Below, piece by piece: positions 51,634 to 60,542 of a DNA stretch of 64,000 nucleotides (positions are counted from its first letter, which is position 1; every line of letters begins with the position of its first letter). Made by a program: the position numbers and the translations under genes. Below the pieces are notes generated by a model, which saw only the letters and a program-made list of their open reading frames with translations, had not been told where the DNA came from and did not search any database. This DNA is from Streptomyces violaceusniger Tu 4113 (lineage in GTDB: Bacteria; Actinomycetota; Actinomycetes; Streptomycetales; Streptomycetaceae): positions 1,860,001 to 1,924,000 of the forward strand of contig NC_015957.1 in the NCBI RefSeq assembly GCF_000147815.2. The letters are read 5' to 3'.

Positions 51634-52924
51634 ATGGCCAAGTGGGGGAAATCCGGACGTCTGCGGATCGTGGCGGCCGCCGCGATCCTGGCGGCCATCG
51701 CGGGCTGCGGCGAGAAGAAGCCGGGCGGCCCGGCCGCGTCCGAGCTGGGGTTCCGGCATTACGCCGGGGCGGTGCAGTACCCGGCGATCGCCAAGGACGG
51801 CGGCGGTGAGCACGGGCTCGGCGCGCTCGTGCCGTACGGCGACTGCGTCCTCGGCGTCGGCACGTACAGCAACGGCCACCGCGACGTGGGCGTCAACTGG
51901 ACCGGCGACGCGGCCTGTACGAAGCTCTCGCTCGATCCGGCGCCGGAGACCGGGGCAACCCCCGGCGAGGTGCCCGGGGACATGGCTCCGGGAAACGGCG
52001 CCGAGGGCTGGGGCGGCGGCGGGCTCGCCGGGAGGGCGCTGCTGCCCGGCGAGGACGGCTCGGTGTACGCGGCCGGTACGTCCCTCTCGCGCCTCGAGCG
52101 TTCGGGGCGCGTCCACCGGCTGGCCGACCTCAAGGTCCCGCCCGTGGAGCCGGATCCGGATGCCGAACCGGGCGCCCGGGATCCGGGCGGCGCGGCCGTC
52201 ATGGTGCGCAGCGGGCAGCGGCTGGTCCTCGGCGGTTCGGTGACCGAGCAGCGGCGGCTCGTACCGACGGTGTGGATCTCCGCGGACCAGGGGAGGACCG
52301 TCCGGCGCCAACGGCTCCCCGAACTGCCCGCCGCTTCGGACGCCTCCCTCACCAGGACGGGCGTCCTGGCCATGGCCGCCGAGGGCCGCCGGATCGTGGC
52401 CATCGGCGGCAACGCCCAGGGCCAGGGGCGGCCGCGGCTGCCGGTATGGACGTCCACGGACGGCGGACGCACCTGGCGGGCCGCGCTCACCCCCCGGCTG
52501 CACGGCTACGCCCCGGTGAGCGGCGTGCTGTGGCACGACGGCCGGTGGATCGCCTACGGCGCCCGGTCCTACGGCGGCCGCGAGGACTACGGCAAGCCCG
52601 ACCGGCCGTCCGTGCTGACCAGCGCGGACGGCCTGTACTGGACGGTCGAGGACACTTCGGCGCTGGGCGAGGGGCGGATACGGGGCGCGAGCGTCGACGG
52701 CTCGGGTTCGCTGGTGCTCCTCGGGCTCCGCAGCGGGGAGCACATCTTCTGCGGCATGGTGTGGGACCGGCGGCTTCGGCCAGGACGCCGAACGGGCCGA
52801 GCTCGGCTGCGGCGATTCGCTGCCCTCGGCCATCACCACCCGCGCCGACGGGAAGGTCGTCATCGCGGGCAGCAATGACCTGTGGGTGGGCGGCGCCTCC
52901 GCCCACCGCGCGGTCAGCCGCTGA
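51634..52924 (+). pseudogene. Lipoprotein with beta-propeller/BNR repeats, apparent frameshift near its end
   Basis: A lipobox (ILAAIAGC, Cys about residue 25) is followed by repeats with STDGGRTW, SADQGRTV and SADGLYWTV, typical of BNR/sialidase-like propellers. From 51634 the frame reads well to about 52767 (HIFCGMVWD). It then turns Arg-rich and stops at 52878. One frame over, 52769-52924 encodes a good continuation: GGFGQDAERAELGCGDSLPS, then VVIAGSNDLWVGGAS, with stop at 52922. One extra base (or two missing) near 52768 therefore breaks the gene. Either a real mutation or a sequencing error. Function unknown. Confidence 0.72.
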
Positions 52925-53614
52925 TCAGTTGCCGAGCAGAAGGGCCGCCAGGGCTCCGACCCGGTTGGTGGTGATCCCGTCGACGCCCGCCCGCAGCAGC
53001 CGGGACATCGACCGCCGGGTGTCGGCGGTCCAGGCGGAGACCAGCAGCCCGTCGGCGTGATGGCGGGCGACCAGCTCCCGGGAGACCAGCCCGAAGCGGT
53101 AGTTGAGCCACCGGGGGCGCAGCGCCGCCAGCAGCGCCGCACCGGGCGGGGCGAGCGTGGTCCAGGTCAGCGCTATCTCGGCGTGCGGCTCCGCGCGGCG
53201 CACGGCGTGCAGGGCCGGCAGGGCGCCGCAGTAGTACACCCGGTCGCCCGCCCCGCTCTCCCGCACCTGGGCGACGGCGGCGGGCGCGGCCGACGCGTCC
53301 GGCAGATCGATCAGCAGCCGGGTGGAGCCGGCGCACGCGAGGGCCTCGCGCAGGGTCGGGACGCCCCCGCCGGTCAGCTCCCGCACCTCGTCGGCGGTCA
53401 GCCCGGACAGCGGCCGGTCCTGGCCCCACAGCCGCTTCAGCGTGGCGTCGTGGAGCAGCACCGGCACACCGTCCCGGGTCAGCCGTACGTCGATCTCGAC
53501 CGCGCCCGCCCCCGCGCGCACCGCGGAGCGGATCGAGGGCAGGGTGTTCTCACGGCACACATACGGGTCGCCGCGGTGGCCGACCGGGACGCATCGCGCC
53601 CCCGCCGCCCTCAT
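52925..53614 (-). CDS. Glycerophosphodiester phosphodiesterase
   Basis: Hydrolyses glycerophosphodiesters to glycerol-3-phosphate and an alcohol. It has 229 aa. GDPD motif: PVGHRGDPYVCRENTLPS (His, Arg and Glu of the metal site), then GAVEIDVRLTRDGVPVLLHD. The C-terminal motif is LLVSAWTADTRRSMSRLLRAGVDGITTNRV. No signal peptide, so probably cytoplasmic. The start overlaps the adenosine deaminase stop (ATGA), so both are coupled. It ends at the base after the convergent lipoprotein frame, with no intergenic spacer. Confidence 0.88.
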   Translation of the reverse strand: MRAAGARCVPVGHRGDPYVCRENTLPSIRSAVRAGAGAVEIDVRLTRDGVPVLLHDATLKRLWGQDRPLSGLTADEVRELTGGGVPTLREALACAGSTRLLIDLPDASAAPAAVAQVRESGAGDRVYYCGALPALHAVRRAEPHAEIALTWTTLAPPGAALLAALRPRWLNYRFGLVSRELVARHHADGLLVSAWTADTRRSMSRLLRAGVDGITTNRVGALAALLLGN

Positions 53615-54633
53615 CGGCCCGCGACCGCCGTGTAGGCGTCGATCTCCGCGGCGAGCCGCGCCTTGCCCTCGGCGTCCAGGAAGGACGCCTCGACGGCGTT
53701 CTTCGCGAGCGCCGCGACGCCCGCCGCGTCCAGCTCCAGCAGCCGGGCCGCGACCTGGTACTCGGTGTTGAGGTCGGTGCCGAACATCGGCGGGTCGTCG
53801 CTGTTGATCGTGACGATCACCCCGGCATCGACCATCTGCTTCAGGGGGTGCTCATCGAGCGTGGCGACGGCGCGCGTGGCGAGGTTGGAGGTCGGGCAGA
53901 CCTCCAACGGAACGCGATGCTCCGCGAGATGGGCGAGCAGCTTCGGGTCCTGGACGGCGCTGGTGCCATGGCCGATGCGCTCGGCCCGCAGCTCGATGAG
54001 GGCGTCCCAGATCGTCTGCGGTCCGGTGGTCTCGCCCGCATGCGGCACGCTGCGCAGCCCGGCGGCGATGGCGCGGTCGAAGTACGGCTTGAACTGGGGG
54101 CGCGGCACCCCTATCTCGGGGCCGCCGAGGCCGAAGCCGACCAGCCCCTCGGGGCGCAGCTCACAGGCGATCCGGGCGGTCTCCTCGGCGGCCTCGAGAC
54201 CGGCCTCGCCGGGAATGTCGAAGCACCAGCGCAGCACCGTGCCGAACTCCGACTCGGCCGCCTTACGGGCGTCCTCGATCGCCTCCACGAAGGCGGTGTC
54301 CGGGATGCCGCGACGGGTCGAGCTGTAGGGGGTGACGGTCAGCTCGGCGTAGCGGATGTTCTGCCGGGCCATGTCGCGGGCGATCTCGTAGGTCAGCAGC
54401 CGGACGTCCTCGGCGTCGCGGATCAGGTCCACCACGGAGAGATAGATCTCGATGAAGTGCGCGAAGTCCCGGAAGACGAAGTACTCGGCGAGGGCCTCGG
54501 GGTCGGTGGGCACCTTGGAGTCGGGGTGCCGGGCGGCCAGCTCGGCCACGATGCGCGGGGACGCCGACCCCACGTGGTGCACATGGAGCTCCGCCTTGGG
54601 CAGCCCGGCGATGAAGGTGGTCAGATCGGTCAA
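53611..54633 (-). CDS. add: Adenosine deaminase
   Basis: Converts adenosine to inosine (purine salvage), TIM-barrel zinc enzyme. It has 340 aa. Metal ligands in ELHVHHVGS (His pair), HAGET (about 208), and INSDDPPMFGTDL (Asp pair). Catalytic Glu in the HAGE motif. GFGLGGPEIG is also typical. Some members deaminate 6-aminodeoxyfutalosine, so the substrate is not certain. It is cotranscribed with the GDPD gene. Confidence 0.88.
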   Translation of the reverse strand: MTDLTTFIAGLPKAELHVHHVGSASPRIVAELAARHPDSKVPTDPEALAEYFVFRDFAHFIEIYLSVVDLIRDAEDVRLLTYEIARDMARQNIRYAELTVTPYSSTRRGIPDTAFVEAIEDARKAAESEFGTVLRWCFDIPGEAGLEAAEETARIACELRPEGLVGFGLGGPEIGVPRPQFKPYFDRAIAAGLRSVPHAGETTGPQTIWDALIELRAERIGHGTSAVQDPKLLAHLAEHRVPLEVCPTSNLATRAVATLDEHPLKQMVDAGVIVTINSDDPPMFGTDLNTEYQVAARLLELDAAGVAALAKNAVEASFLDAEGKARLAAEIDAYTAVAGR

Positions 54634-54745
54634 CGAAACCTCCGGGAGACGCCCGCCGACGGCGGGTTCCGGTCATCGTATGGTGTGTCGCCGACGGGCT
54701 CGCCACAGGCCGTAGCATGGGCGGACGTCTTTGTGGGGGAGCTTC

Positions 54746-55663
54746 ATGGCCGACCAGCACGACCCGTCCGAGCCGCAGGATGAGCCAGGGCGGCCCGGGC
54801 AGCCGAGGCAGCCCGAACCACGCGAGCGCGATCCCTGGGCTCCTCCGGCGCAGCGGGTCGCGATGGACAAAAGCCCGATGGACCAGGCGGCGGCCGAACA
54901 AGGGAAACCGGCTCCCCGCCGCCCGGTGGCCGAGCAGCCGACCCTCACCTCCTATACCGCCATGCCGGGCCCGACGCCCCCGCCGGGCCCCGTGGCCGCG
55001 CCGGGCGCGGTGCCCCCGCCGCCGCCCGCGCCGACCGGCCCGGGCACGCCCAGTGCCTATCCGGCCGCCGGGCCGTACGGCCCGGCGGGCTACGGGCCGA
55101 CCGGATACGCCCAGCCGGGATACGGCCACACCGGCTACGGGCAGCAGGCGCCCCCCAAGCAGTCCCCGTACGGCGGGGTGCCGGGCTATCCCGGCTACGG
55201 CTACCCGGGCACCGCCCACCCCGGCACGGGATACTCCGGCTCCGGATATCCGGGCACCGCCAACCCCGCCGCCTACCCCGGCACCGCCTATCCCGGGGGG
55301 ACGTACGGCCAGGGCTGGCCGGGCAGGACGTCTGTGCCCAACAACGGCCATGGCACGGCCGCCCTGGTGCTCGGCATCATCGGCCTGGTCCTCTCCCCGA
55401 GCATCGTGTTCGGCATCATCCTCGGTGTGCTCGCGATCGTCTTCGGGGCGCTCGGCCGCGCCAGGGCGGCAAGCGGCGAGGCGACCAACGGCGGTTCCGC
55501 GCTCGCCGGGGTGATCCTCGGGGTGGTCGCCGTGGTGGCGAGCGTCGTCATGATCTTTGTCTACATCGCCACCGAGGACGACGGCTCGGACAGCGGTGAC
55601 GATCCGGGCTATGCCGATGTCTCGAACGCGGCGGTGCTCCCGCCCGCCGATATCGGTAGCTGA
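54746..55663 (+). CDS. DUF4190 membrane protein with long Gly/Tyr/Pro-rich N terminus
   Basis: A protein of 305 aa from the ATG with GGGGGAG upstream. Residues ~1-205 are hydrophilic and repetitive, Pro-rich and then Gly/Tyr-rich (AGYGPTGYAQPGYGHTGYGQ). Two membrane segments with the DUF4190 pattern follow (TAALVLGIIGLVLSPSIVFGI and LAGVILGVVAVVASVVMIFV). A short acidic tail follows. Widespread in actinobacteria, function unknown. The next gene encodes a shorter relative, so the pair is probably a tandem duplication. Confidence 0.82.
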   Translation: MADQHDPSEPQDEPGRPGQPRQPEPRERDPWAPPAQRVAMDKSPMDQAAAEQGKPAPRRPVAEQPTLTSYTAMPGPTPPPGPVAAPGAVPPPPPAPTGPGTPSAYPAAGPYGPAGYGPTGYAQPGYGHTGYGQQAPPKQSPYGGVPGYPGYGYPGTAHPGTGYSGSGYPGTANPAAYPGTAYPGGTYGQGWPGRTSVPNNGHGTAALVLGIIGLVLSPSIVFGIILGVLAIVFGALGRARAASGEATNGGSALAGVILGVVAVVASVVMIFVYIATEDDGSDSGDDPGYADVSNAAVLPPADIGS

Positions 55664-55816
55664 CGCGCCTCCCGCAACGCGACCGGCCTCCGGGGACGCT
55701 CCCACCCCTCACCGACAGGCACCGCCGACAGCGGCGCCGACCTGGGCAATCGACCTGTCCCGGAATGCGGCATGCCCATAACATTGCCGGACGTTTACCA
55801 GGAGGGGAGACCACCG

Positions 55817-56239
55817 ATGTCCAGCGCCATGCCCGGCCCGCCGCAGGATCCGTACGACCCCCAGGCCAATCCCTACGCCACGCCCCCGCCACCGGCCCAG
55901 CCACCGCAGTACCCCGGAGCCGGCTACCCCGCCGCGCCGCCCGTCCACCCGGGGGCGGCCGGGATGCCGATGCGGCTGAACAACGGCATGGGCACGGCCG
56001 CGCTGGTGTGCGGCATCGTCGGCCTGGTCTGCGGAATCACCTACTTCCTGTGGGTCTTCGCGGTCATCCTCGGCATCCTGGCGATCATCTTCGGCGCCAT
56101 AGGCAAGGGGAAGGTCGGCCGAGGTCAGGCGAACAACGGAGGCTCGGCCACCGCCGGTCTGGTCTGCGGAATCATCGGCATGGTGCTCCCGATGATCTAC
56201 GTCGCGGCGGTGGACGCCGCCATCGACTCCATCTTCTAG
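55817..56239 (+). CDS. DUF4190 membrane protein, short paralogue
   Basis: A protein of 140 aa from the ATG after AGGAGGGGAG. A Pro and Tyr-rich N terminus of about 55 residues (YPGAGYPAAPPVHPG) precedes two or three membrane segments (TAALVCGIVGLVCGITYFLW and TAGLVCGIIGMVLPMIY). Shares the MGTAALV...NNGGSA pattern with the protein upstream. Function unknown. Confidence 0.82.
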   Translation: MSSAMPGPPQDPYDPQANPYATPPPPAQPPQYPGAGYPAAPPVHPGAAGMPMRLNNGMGTAALVCGIVGLVCGITYFLWVFAVILGILAIIFGAIGKGKVGRGQANNGGSATAGLVCGIIGMVLPMIYVAAVDAAIDSIF

Positions 56240-56506
56240 ACCGGCGCTCCGGACCAATCATCCGGACCGGCATCCACACCGACATCAGCCGGGCATCCGG
56301 CCCGGCTGTCCAAACCGTCGGTCCGGACCGGGATCCGGCGCGGAAACGGTGACGCCGGGGCCGCTCTGATCACTGAATCCGTCGCGAAATCAAAAAGCAA
56401 CAACGGAATCCCTTGTTGAAGCGAAGGCTCTCTGTCAGGATCAGCCTTCAATTCCGGTTGGAGCTACGCCGCGCCTCGTTGGGGCGGACCGGCGGAGGAG
56501 AGCGCG
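56240..56506. promoter_or_regulatory. Upstream region of the second aldehyde dehydrogenase
   Basis: No gene is seen. An AT-richer stretch (56379-56420, AATCAAAAAGCAACAACGG and following) is unusual for this region and probably marks the promoter. The 11-mer AACAACGGAAT at 56399-56409 is the exact complement of ATTCCGTTGTT at 49987-49997, upstream of the first aldehyde dehydrogenase. It may be a shared regulator site. GGAGGAG lies before the ATG. Confidence 0.4.
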
Positions 56507-58027
56507 ATGGATCAGCGGTTCGACGTGACGGAGCGGTTCGCCGACGGTGCCCAGTACATCGCGGGCCGCCTGCGCCAGGGCGGCTCCGAGAGCACGCATC
56601 AGGTCGTCGACCCGGCCACCGGCGAGCAGGTGTTCAGCTACCGGCTCGCCGGTGCGGCCGATGTCGACGCCGCCGTGGCCGCGGCCGAGGCCGCCTTCCC
56701 CGAATGGGCGGGCGCCACCCCCGGCGAGCGGTCCGACGCGCTGCACCGCTTCGCCGCGGTGCTCACCGAGCGGGCGGACGACCTCGCCTGTGCCGAGTCG
56801 CTGCAGTGCGGCAAGCCCATCAAGCTCAGCACCGAGTTCGATGTGCCCGGCTCCATCGACAACACCTCCTTCTTCGCGGGCGCCGCCCGCCAGTTGGAGG
56901 GCAAGGCCGCCGGCGAGTACAGCGGCGACCACACCTCGTACATCCGCCGCGAGCCCATTGGGGTCATCGGCTCCATCGCCCCCTGGAACTACCCCCTCCA
57001 GATGGCGGCCTGGAAGGTCCTCCCGGCCATCGCCGCGGGCAACACCATCGTGCTGAAGCCCGCCGAACTGACGCCCCTGACCTCGCTGATGTTCGCGCAG
57101 GCGGCCACGGAGGCGGGCCTCCCGGACGGCGTCGTCAACGTGGTGAGCGGCACCGGCCCGGAGGCGGGCGAGTGGCTGGTCTCCCACCCCGCGGTGGCGA
57201 TGACCTCCTTCACCGGATCGACGGCGGTCGGCAAGCGCGTCGCCGAACTCGCCACCTCCACCGTCAAGCGGATCCATCTCGAACTCGGCGGTAAGGCGCC
57301 CTTCGTCGTCTTCGACGACGCGGACCTGGAGGCCGCCGCGCACGGCGCCGTCGCGGGCGCCCTGATCAACAGCGGACAGGACTGCACCGCGGCCACCCGC
57401 GCGTATGTCCAGCGCCCGCTGTACGACGCGTTCGTCGCCGCCGTCGCCGATCTCATGGCGTCCGTACGGCTCGGCGACCCCTTCGATCCGCACACCGACC
57501 TCGGCCCGCTGGTCTCCCACGCCCAGCGCGACCGCGTGGCGGGCTTCGTGGACCGGGCCCGCGGCTACGCCACCGTCGTCACCGGCGGCGACGCCCCGGG
57601 CGGCGACCTCGCCAAGGGCGCCTACTACCGGCCCACGCTCATCACCGGCGCGCCCCAGGACAGCGAGATCGTCCAGTCCGAGATCTTCGGCCCGGTCCTG
57701 GCGGTCCTCCCCTTCGACGGCGACGACGAGGGGATCGCATTCGCCAACGACACCCCTTACGGTCTCGCCGCCTCCGCCTGGAGCCGCGATGTCTATCGGA
57801 CGGGCCGCGCCTCCCGCGAGCTCCGGGCGGGTTGCGTCTGGATCAACGACCACATCCCGATCATCAGCGAGATGCCACACGGCGGTGTGCGGGCGTCCGG
57901 CTTCGGCAAGGACATGTCGGCGTACTCCTTCGAGGAGTACACGCAGGTCAAGCACGTGATGTTCGACAACACCGCAGTGGTCCGCAAGGACTGGCACCGC
58001 ACGGTCTTCGGAGATCGACAGACCTGA
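56507..58027 (+). CDS. Aldehyde dehydrogenase, gamma-aminobutyraldehyde type (second of two)
   Basis: A protein of 506 aa. NAD binding and active site as in the first copy: APWNYPLQMAAWKVLPAIAAGN, Glu in LELGGKAPFVVF (about 262), catalytic Cys in INSGQDCTAATRAYV (about 296), EIFGPVLAVLPF. About half-identical to the product of 50084-51535 by eye. It immediately precedes the polyamine-type ABC transporter, so it probably oxidises an aminoaldehyde derived from the imported amine. Confidence 0.88.
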   Translation: MDQRFDVTERFADGAQYIAGRLRQGGSESTHQVVDPATGEQVFSYRLAGAADVDAAVAAAEAAFPEWAGATPGERSDALHRFAAVLTERADDLACAESLQCGKPIKLSTEFDVPGSIDNTSFFAGAARQLEGKAAGEYSGDHTSYIRREPIGVIGSIAPWNYPLQMAAWKVLPAIAAGNTIVLKPAELTPLTSLMFAQAATEAGLPDGVVNVVSGTGPEAGEWLVSHPAVAMTSFTGSTAVGKRVAELATSTVKRIHLELGGKAPFVVFDDADLEAAAHGAVAGALINSGQDCTAATRAYVQRPLYDAFVAAVADLMASVRLGDPFDPHTDLGPLVSHAQRDRVAGFVDRARGYATVVTGGDAPGGDLAKGAYYRPTLITGAPQDSEIVQSEIFGPVLAVLPFDGDDEGIAFANDTPYGLAASAWSRDVYRTGRASRELRAGCVWINDHIPIISEMPHGGVRASGFGKDMSAYSFEEYTQVKHVMFDNTAVVRKDWHRTVFGDRQT

Positions 58028-58107
58028 CCGACAGACCTGAATGTGCGGCCACCTCCGCGTGGCCTCGGCCGGCCGCCACCGGCCGACACCCTCGAAAGGC
58101 ACAGCTT

Positions 58108-59358
58108 ATGGAAGCACGGCACGAGTCCGAGAGCCTCTCCCCACCGCAGATCGCCGCGATACGGCGCTCCATGACCAGCGGCCGGATGGCGCTCACCCGC
58201 CGCTCCCTGCTGCGTGCGGGAGGCGCCGGGGCCATCGCCGTCGGCGGGCTCGGGGCGCTCGGCGGCTGCGGTATCCCGCCCGCGGGGCGCACCGACGCGA
58301 ACAACGCCTCCGATGACCACTCCGACGAGGAGAAGAAGGTCAACTTCTCCAACTGGTCGGAGTACATGGACATCAGCGAGGACAAGAAGCGCCACCCCAC
58401 CCTGGACGAGTTCCAGCGGCGTACCGGTATCGCGGTGAAGTACACCGAGGACATCAACGACAACGTCGAGTTCTTCGGGAAGATCAAGCCGCAGCTCGCC
58501 GCGGGCCAGAGCATCGGCCGTGACCTCATCTGCGTCACCGACTGGCTGGCCGCCCGCATGATCAGGCTCGGCTGGATGCAGAAGCTGGACTCGGCCAACC
58601 TGCCGCATGCCTACGCCAACCTGGCCGAGGGCTTCCGCACCCCCGACTGGGACCCGGGCCGCTCCTACTCCTACCCCTGGACCGGCATCCCCGCCGTCAT
58701 CGCGTACAACAAGAAGGCCACCGGCGGCCGTAAGGTCACCTCCATCACGCAGCTCCTGGAGGACCCGAAGCTCAAGGGCCGGGTCGGCATGCTGACCGAG
58801 ATGCGCGACACCGTCGGGCTGACCCTGCTCGACATGGGCAAGCGGCCGGAGGACGTCACCGCCGACGACTATGACGCCGCCCTCGCCCGCATTCAGAAGG
58901 CCGTCGACCGCGGGCAGATCCGCCGGTTCACCGGGGGTGAGTACACCGGCGACCTCGGCCAGGGCGACCTGGCGGCGTGCGTGGCCTGGGCGGGCGACCT
59001 CGTCCAGCTCCAACTGGACAAGCCCCAGGTGGAGTTCGCCGTCCCGGACGCGGGCTTTATGACCTCCACCGACAATCTGCTGGTTCCGAACAAGGCGCGC
59101 CACAAGAAGAACGCGGAGCGGCTCATCGACTACTACTACGAGCCCAAGAACGCCGCGAAGGTCGCCGCCTTCATCAACTACCAATGTCCGGTCGACGGGG
59201 TCCGCGATGAGCTGGCGAAGATCGACAAGGACCTGGCGGAGAACCCGCTGATCATCCCCGACGAGGAGATGACCGCCAAGTCTCATGCCTTCCGCTCGCT
59301 GTCGAGCGAGGAAGAGACAGCCTTCGAGGAAAAGTTCACCAAGCTCACCGGCGCCTGA
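58108..59358 (+). CDS. Spermidine/putrescine ABC transporter substrate-binding protein
   Basis: A protein of 416 aa with a Tat-like lipoprotein signal: twin Arg TRRSLLRAGG, hydrophobic region AIAVGGLGAL, lipobox LGGC (Cys about residue 54). The mature part has NFSNWSEYMDI, DLICVTDWLAARMI, PYSYPWTGIPAVIAYN-like and PVDGVRDEL, typical of PotD-type proteins. Followed by ATPase and two permeases in a coupled operon. Specificity (putrescine, spermidine or another amine) is not known. Confidence 0.9.
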   Translation: MEARHESESLSPPQIAAIRRSMTSGRMALTRRSLLRAGGAGAIAVGGLGALGGCGIPPAGRTDANNASDDHSDEEKKVNFSNWSEYMDISEDKKRHPTLDEFQRRTGIAVKYTEDINDNVEFFGKIKPQLAAGQSIGRDLICVTDWLAARMIRLGWMQKLDSANLPHAYANLAEGFRTPDWDPGRSYSYPWTGIPAVIAYNKKATGGRKVTSITQLLEDPKLKGRVGMLTEMRDTVGLTLLDMGKRPEDVTADDYDAALARIQKAVDRGQIRRFTGGEYTGDLGQGDLAACVAWAGDLVQLQLDKPQVEFAVPDAGFMTSTDNLLVPNKARHKKNAERLIDYYYEPKNAAKVAAFINYQCPVDGVRDELAKIDKDLAENPLIIPDEEMTAKSHAFRSLSSEEETAFEEKFTKLTGA

Positions 59359-59378
59359 TAGACGAGGGAAGCCACCCC

Positions 59379-60542
59379 ATGACCGACCCCAGTGCCACCC
59401 CGGCCTCCGGCGGCGACGTCCGTCTCACCGGGATCAGCAAGACCTACGGGTCCTTCACCGCCGTCCAGCCGCTCGATCTGTACGTGCCCGCCGGTTCCTT
59501 TTTCGCCCTGCTCGGCGCCTCCGGCTGCGGCAAGACCACCACGTTGCGCATGATCGCGGGACTGGAGGAGCCCACCAGCGGCATCGTCCGGCTCGCCGAT
59601 GAGGACATCACCGCCCTCCCGCCCCACAAGCGGCCCGTCAACACGGTCTTCCAGAGCTATGCCCTCTTCCCGCACCTGGACATATTCGAGAACGTCGCCT
59701 TCGGACTGCGCCGGCGCGGCGTCAAGTCGGTGAAGAAGCAGGTCGAGGAGATGCTGGAGCTGGTCCAGCTCGGCGACTTCGCCCGCCGCAGGCCGCAGCA
59801 GCTCTCCGGCGGCCAGCAGCAGCGCGTCGCCGTCGCCCGTGCCCTGATCAACCACCCGCGGGTGCTGCTGCTCGACGAACCGCTGGGCGCGCTCGACCTC
59901 AAGCTGCGCCGTCAGATGCAGCTTGAGCTCAAGCGCATCCAGACCGAGGTCGGCATCACCTTCATCCATGTCACCCACGACCAGGAGGAGGCCATGACCA
60001 TGGCCGACACGGTCGCGGTGATGAACGGCGGCCGGGTCGAACAGCGCGGCGCCCCCGCCGACCTCTACGAGAACCCCGGCACCACCTTCGTCGCCAACTT
60101 CCTCGGCACCTCCAACCTCATCGAGGCCGAGATCACCGACAAGAGCGGCGGCGACCTCGTCCTCGCCGCCGCCGGCGGCAAGCTCTCACTGCCCGCCGAC
60201 CGATGTAGCGCTCCCGTCCGCACGGGAGGGAAGCTGCTGGTAGGGGTCCGTCCCGAGAAGATCACCCTGACCCACGCCGAGGACGCCGGGACCATCCCCG
60301 ACGGGCGCAACCGGATCACCGGGCGGATCGCCGACTCCAGCTTCATCGGCGTCTCCACCCAGTACCTCATCACCACCCCGGACTGCCCCGAGATCACCGT
60401 CTACGAGCAGAACATCGAGCGCGACGCCCGGCTCGTCCCCGGCGCCGAGGTCGTCCTGCACTGGAACCCCGCCCACACCTTCGGCCTCGACGCGACCCAG
60501 GACATCGACGCCGGTACGGAGCTGGACGAGGAGGCCCCATGA
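59379..60542 (+). CDS. potA: Polyamine ABC transporter ATPase
   Basis: A protein of 387 aa. Walker A LGASGCGKTT (about residues 45-54), signature LSGGQQQRVAVARAL, Walker B LLLDEPLGALDLKL, H-loop VTHDQEEA. A C-terminal TOBE domain follows (NRITGRIADSSFIGVSTQY and PGAEVVLHWNP). The last four bases overlap the permease gene (ATGA). The family match to PotA is strong; substrate follows from the neighbours. Confidence 0.9.
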   Translation: MTDPSATPASGGDVRLTGISKTYGSFTAVQPLDLYVPAGSFFALLGASGCGKTTTLRMIAGLEEPTSGIVRLADEDITALPPHKRPVNTVFQSYALFPHLDIFENVAFGLRRRGVKSVKKQVEEMLELVQLGDFARRRPQQLSGGQQQRVAVARALINHPRVLLLDEPLGALDLKLRRQMQLELKRIQTEVGITFIHVTHDQEEAMTMADTVAVMNGGRVEQRGAPADLYENPGTTFVANFLGTSNLIEAEITDKSGGDLVLAAAGGKLSLPADRCSAPVRTGGKLLVGVRPEKITLTHAEDAGTIPDGRNRITGRIADSSFIGVSTQYLITTPDCPEITVYEQNIERDARLVPGAEVVLHWNPAHTFGLDATQDIDAGTELDEEAP

